This document shows, piece after piece, positions 61,498-64,000 of a DNA stretch of 64,000 bases. Source of the DNA: an uncultured Pontibacter sp. (GTDB taxonomy: Bacteria > Bacteroidota > Bacteroidia > Cytophagales > Hymenobacteraceae); contig CANMMP010000004.1 of the NCBI GenBank assembly GCA_947499125.1, positions 310,001 through 374,000 on the forward strand, written 5' to 3'. The position numbers and the translations under genes were made by a program. How positions within the stretch are numbered: position 1 is the first letter of the stretch; each line of letters starts with the position of its first letter. The notes beneath the pieces are model-generated. The model ran no database searches. It was not told the origin of the DNA and saw only the letters and a program-made list of their open reading frames with translations.

Positions 61498-61950
61498 ATG
61501 AGATCATTACTGATAATGTTGAGTATGGCATTTTTGTTTGCCTCTTGCAGCAACAGTGAGCAGGTGAACGTGGAAGAGTTAAACAGAGCTTTTATTGATG
61601 CCTGGAATGATAATGATGAGCGAAAGCTGGAAGAGATGCTGGCCGATGACGTTGACTTTGTACAGGGAGAGATCCATTACAGAGGCAAAGCTGAGGTAGC
61701 AGACAAATGGGTAAATGAAACTATCGAAACTATAGATGACCTGCGTTTACGTACCATTAGTTCTGGTGTAGATGAAGGTATAGCTTACGAAGCAGGTACA
61801 TTTACTGTAGATGTGCTGCCATTGGCACCCGGTGAGCCGGAAGGAGAGGGCGAAGGTAACTTTATGCTTCTCTGGAAAAAAATGGAAGACGGTACCTGGA
61901 AATTAGCTTATGCCCAACTGGAAGACCTTCCTGTGAAAGCTAAACTATAA
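61498..61950 (+). CDS. DUF4440/NTF2-like lipoprotein
   Basis: The ATG at 61498 gives a lipoprotein signal (LLIMLSMAFLFASCSNS). The mature 130 residues form an NTF2-like domain: NRAFIDAWNDNDERKLEEML, then ADDVDFVQGEIHYRGKAEVA and a late GNFMLLWKKMEDGTWKLAYA strand pair. The upstream ORF-track start (61465) has no signal sequence. It resembles the DUF4440 protein at 32184-32663 only in fold, not closely in sequence. It ends in a terminator. Confidence 0.78.
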   Translation: MRSLLIMLSMAFLFASCSNSEQVNVEELNRAFIDAWNDNDERKLEEMLADDVDFVQGEIHYRGKAEVADKWVNETIETIDDLRLRTISSGVDEGIAYEAGTFTVDVLPLAPGEPEGEGEGNFMLLWKKMEDGTWKLAYAQLEDLPVKAKL

Positions 61951-61971
61951 ATATATCTAACTATAAAGAAT

Positions 61972-62011
61972 AAATGGCCGCCTTGTTATGCAAGTGCGGC
62001 CATTTGTTTTT
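61972..62011 (+). terminator. Terminator after the NTF2-like gene
   Basis: AAATGGCCGC pairs with GCGGCCATTT around a 14-base loop, followed by GTTTTT. Confidence 0.8.
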
Positions 62012-62125
62012 ATGGTCTCATCTGGGTCTTGTTGCGATTCCTAAGATTTAAGGAGGCTAAAGTATAAATACACTTAAATTATACTTGCCTGGTTTTATAG
62101 TTAGCCTTAGGCACCTAAAAACAAA

Positions 62126-62155
62126 AAAGCCTGTCAGAATAAACTAACAGGCTTT
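62126..62155 (-). terminator. Terminator of tRNA-Met
   Basis: AAAGCCTGT pairs with ACAGGCTTT. On the minus strand a T run follows directly after the stem, six bases past the tRNA 3' end. Confidence 0.75.
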
Positions 62156-62160
62156 GCTTG

Positions 62161-62234
62161 TAGCGGGGAGCAGAATCGAACTGCCGACCTCAGGGTTATG
62201 AATCCTGCGCTCTAACCATCTGAGCTACCCCGCC
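62161..62234 (-). tRNA. tRNA-Met (CAT), elongator
   Basis: The minus-strand 74 bases fold as a complete cloverleaf. The acceptor is GGCGGGG/CCCCGCT (first pair G-U), the D stem GCTC/GAGC, the anticodon arm CAGGA-TTCATAA-CCCTG and the T arm GGCAG-TTCGATT-CTGCT, with discriminator A. The anticodon is CAT. The base-paired first position and the absence of the GGG/CCC initiator anticodon stem indicate the elongator form. The 31-39 pair is an A-C mismatch. CCA is not encoded. Lysidine-type tRNA-Ile is less likely. Confidence 0.9.
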
Positions 62235-62370
62235 GAATTGTGATGCAAAAGTAGGTAAAAGTTTTTATTTCGCACAACAGTTTTGCCCGAAAAAAAATAT
62301 TTTATTTTCGATATATTAATAGAATCAAAAAATAACACTATACTTACTAAATCACTTACCATATTACTCT

Positions 62371-62775
62371 ATGATGAGAACTACAAAGACCAAGTTTGTT
62401 GGAGAGTACCCTATCAATGCATCGGCTAAATTGCTTTATCCTTACCTTAGTTCTGCAAGCGGTTTAGCCCAGTGGTTTTGCGACGACGTAAAGATCGAGG
62501 AAGATAAAGTTTATAATTTCCAGTGGGATGGCAAAAACCATTATGCCGAACTAACCAGCCTTCGTCAGAACAGGTCCGTGCGCTTTCTGTTCCTCGACCA
62601 GAACAAACAGCATGCTGCTGATCCATCATATATCGAGTTCTCAATCGAATCAAGTGAGTTAACGCAGGAGCAGTTCCTGAAAGTGGTCGATTATTCTGAC
62701 GAAGAAGATCAGGAAGAACTGGCCGAGCTGTGGGATCATTTGATGCAAAACCTGAGAGAAATAATAGGCGGGTAG
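62371..62775 (+). CDS. START-like (SRPBCC) domain protein
   Basis: This 134-residue protein shows the START-like beginning TKFVGEYPINASAKLLYPYL and the loop ASGLAQWFCDDVKIEEDKVY, followed by strands (FQWDGKNHYAELTSLRQN, YIEFSIESSELTQEQFL) and a long C-terminal helix (ELAELWDHLMQNLREIIGG). This matches small Bacteroidota proteins of the SRPBCC/AHSA1-like superfamily, which bind hydrophobic ligands. It lies 102 bp upstream of the LptF/G-type permease and may be in the same operon. The ligand is unknown. Confidence 0.82.
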   Translation: MMRTTKTKFVGEYPINASAKLLYPYLSSASGLAQWFCDDVKIEEDKVYNFQWDGKNHYAELTSLRQNRSVRFLFLDQNKQHAADPSYIEFSIESSELTQEQFLKVVDYSDEEDQEELAELWDHLMQNLREIIGG

Positions 62776-62797
62776 CATTCTGCTACGATCTGCTGCG

Positions 62798-62805
62798 TAT
62801 CTTTG
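62798..62805 (+). promoter_or_regulatory. -7-like element (TATCTTTG) before the LptF/G gene
   Basis: TATCTTTG matches TAnnTTTG and lies 72 bp upstream of the permease start. A -33 TTG at the expected spacing is not present, so this is tentative. Confidence 0.35.
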
Positions 62806-62877
62806 CACGTTTTTAAAAGCGCGGGCGTTTAAGTATAAACCCGGCTTTGGGTAAAGCCGCAAAGGTTTCTGGCTCTC

Positions 62878-64000
62878 ATGAAGAAATTAGATAAACTTAT
62901 TATAAGGGCTTTTATAGGTCCGTTTATATTAACTTTTGCTGTGGTAGAGTTTATTCTGCTCACACAGTATATGCTGAAGTACCTCGACGAACTGGTTGGC
63001 AAAGACCTTGGCGCGAGCGTATTCGGCGAACTCCTTTTCTATTTTAGCCTGAATATGGCTCCGGTAGCGCTGCCGCTTGCCGTGCTGCTCTCTTCCCTGA
63101 TGACCTATGGCACAATGGGGGAACACAATGAGCTGACCGCTATTAAGACATCCGGTATACCTCTTCCGCGTATTCTGCGTCCAGTGCTTCTTTTCGCTGT
63201 TATACTTGGTGTAAGCGCCTTTTACTTTAACAATAATATTGTACCGAAAGCCAACCTGAAAGCTTATAGTTTATTGTGGGATATCCGTCAGACGAAGCCT
63301 ACCATGAACTTTAAGGAAGGTGCTTTTTATAACGGCTTACCTGGCTATAGTATAAAGATAAATGAAAAGTTGGGCGATGGAGGCATAGTGCGCGACGTCA
63401 TGATTTACGACCATACTCAAGGAGGTAACAGCAGCCGGGTTATACTTGCCGATTCAGGTAAAATGTATACCGAATACGGCGATAGCTATCTGGTGCTCGA
63501 GTTGTTTGACGGCAATGTATACATCAACCAGAATGATGGCAGCATCCGAAGTACAGGCGAGCAGTTTATGAGGCAGCAGTTCGAGGAAAGCAAACTCATG
63601 TTCAGTTTGTCGTCTTTTGACCTAAACCGTACCCGGGAGGAATATTTTTCTGATAACAAGATGATGAAAAATATAAGCCAGCTGCACGTAGTAACCGATT
63701 CTCTTCAAACCCAGGCTGCAAAAGAGCGGACAAACTATGTCTCGAATGTAGATCCGTTCTACATGTACCTGAGGGTTGATACTACACGCGCTAAATTTGG
63801 TGGAAGACCAACAGTTACATCTGAAATGGACCGTGAGCTGCCTGCCGTAAGTGCCACAACTATGGTGATGGCCAAGAACAAAGCGCGTAATATTAAAAGC
63901 TTTACAACAAGCTATATAGAGCGGGTTAACAGTACCATTCGTGAGTCTAAGAATTTCGAGATCGAGATATGGAAAAAGTATACCCAATCAGCAAGCATCA
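62878..64000 (+). CDS. LptF/LptG-family (YjgP/YjgQ) permease, partial
   Basis: The gene starts at ATG 62878 and continues past the window end with no stop in 374 codons. The beginning KKLDKLIIRAFIGPFILTFA is the LptF/LptG opening helix. It is followed by LNMAPVALPLAVLLSSLMTY, GEHNELTAIKTSGIPLPRIL and the large periplasmic beta-jellyroll. The family pairs with LptB to extract lipopolysaccharide or a related lipid from the inner membrane. It is absent from the ORF track because it is cut by the window edge. F versus G cannot be decided. Confidence 0.9.
   Translation, partial: MKKLDKLIIRAFIGPFILTFAVVEFILLTQYMLKYLDELVGKDLGASVFGELLFYFSLNMAPVALPLAVLLSSLMTYGTMGEHNELTAIKTSGIPLPRILRPVLLFAVILGVSAFYFNNNIVPKANLKAYSLLWDIRQTKPTMNFKEGAFYNGLPGYSIKINEKLGDGGIVRDVMIYDHTQGGNSSRVILADSGKMYTEYGDSYLVLELFDGNVYINQNDGSIRSTGEQFMRQQFEESKLMFSLSSFDLNRTREEYFSDNKMMKNISQLHVVTDSLQTQAAKERTNYVSNVDPFYMYLRVDTTRAKFGGRPTVTSEMDRELPAVSATTMVMAKNKARNIKSFTTSYIERVNSTIRESKNFEIEIWKKYTQSASI

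Overview
The window looks like a chromosomal segment of a Bacteroidota bacterium, most likely Cytophagales/Hymenobacteraceae (Pontibacter or a close relative). Supporting signs are the family set (DUF4199 proteins, TPR lipoproteins, an infC-thrS-rpmI-rplT block of Bacteroidota type, a MtgA-type transglycosylase), the near absence of Shine-Dalgarno sequences, a TTG-19 nt-TAnnTTTG promoter before fbaA, and a dense scatter of the words AAGTATA/TATACTT and AACTATA/TATAGTT. The genus is an inference from memory of such genomes. No rRNA, CRISPR array, prophage or complete insertion sequence is visible.

Layout. 1-8.6 kb: start of citrate synthase, several small unknown proteins (one split by a frameshift), a MaoC hydratase, a metallo-beta-lactamase-fold lipoprotein, a DEDDh exonuclease, a four-gene TelA operon and mnmE. 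8.6-9.7 kb: non-coding island of short palindromic repeats. 9.7-15.4 kb: thioredoxin-like protein, then a manganese uptake operon read leftwards: mntR-like regulator, lipoprotein binding protein, ATPase, a permease fused to a second MntR-like domain, and a second permease. 15.4-26 kb: fabH, a glycosyltransferase, dapD, 3-hydroxybutyryl-CoA dehydrogenase, two tandem 50-residue membrane peptides, an ABC-F ATPase with one degenerate ATP site, and two DUF4199 proteins. 26-33 kb: envelope genes (L,D-transpeptidase, M48 protease, lipid kinase, phosphoesterase, mtgA).

32.7-33.85 kb: an integron scar. A 483-bp gene cassette carries a membrane-protein gene and an attC-like site whose R'' core is complementary to the cassette's first bases. 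Beside it lies the C-terminal third or so of an IntI-like integrase, joined to a zinc-ribbon gene. I consider this the most unusual locus here.

33.9-49.4 kb: App1-like phosphatase, second M48 protease, double M16 protease, topoisomerase IB, a lipoprotein with a kinase-like DRH...DRD signature, pgi, otsB, fbaA, a DnaQ/GIY-YIG nuclease and an AI-2E family transporter. 49.7-64 kb: parE-parC, two TPR proteins, thrS-infC-rpmI-rplT (infC starts with AUA behind a perfect Shine-Dalgarno), a GreA/B factor, small exported proteins, tRNA-Met and the start of an LptF/G permease.

Most of the window is housekeeping. The accessory elements are the repeat island, the paired palindromes inside the manganese operon, and the integron scar.
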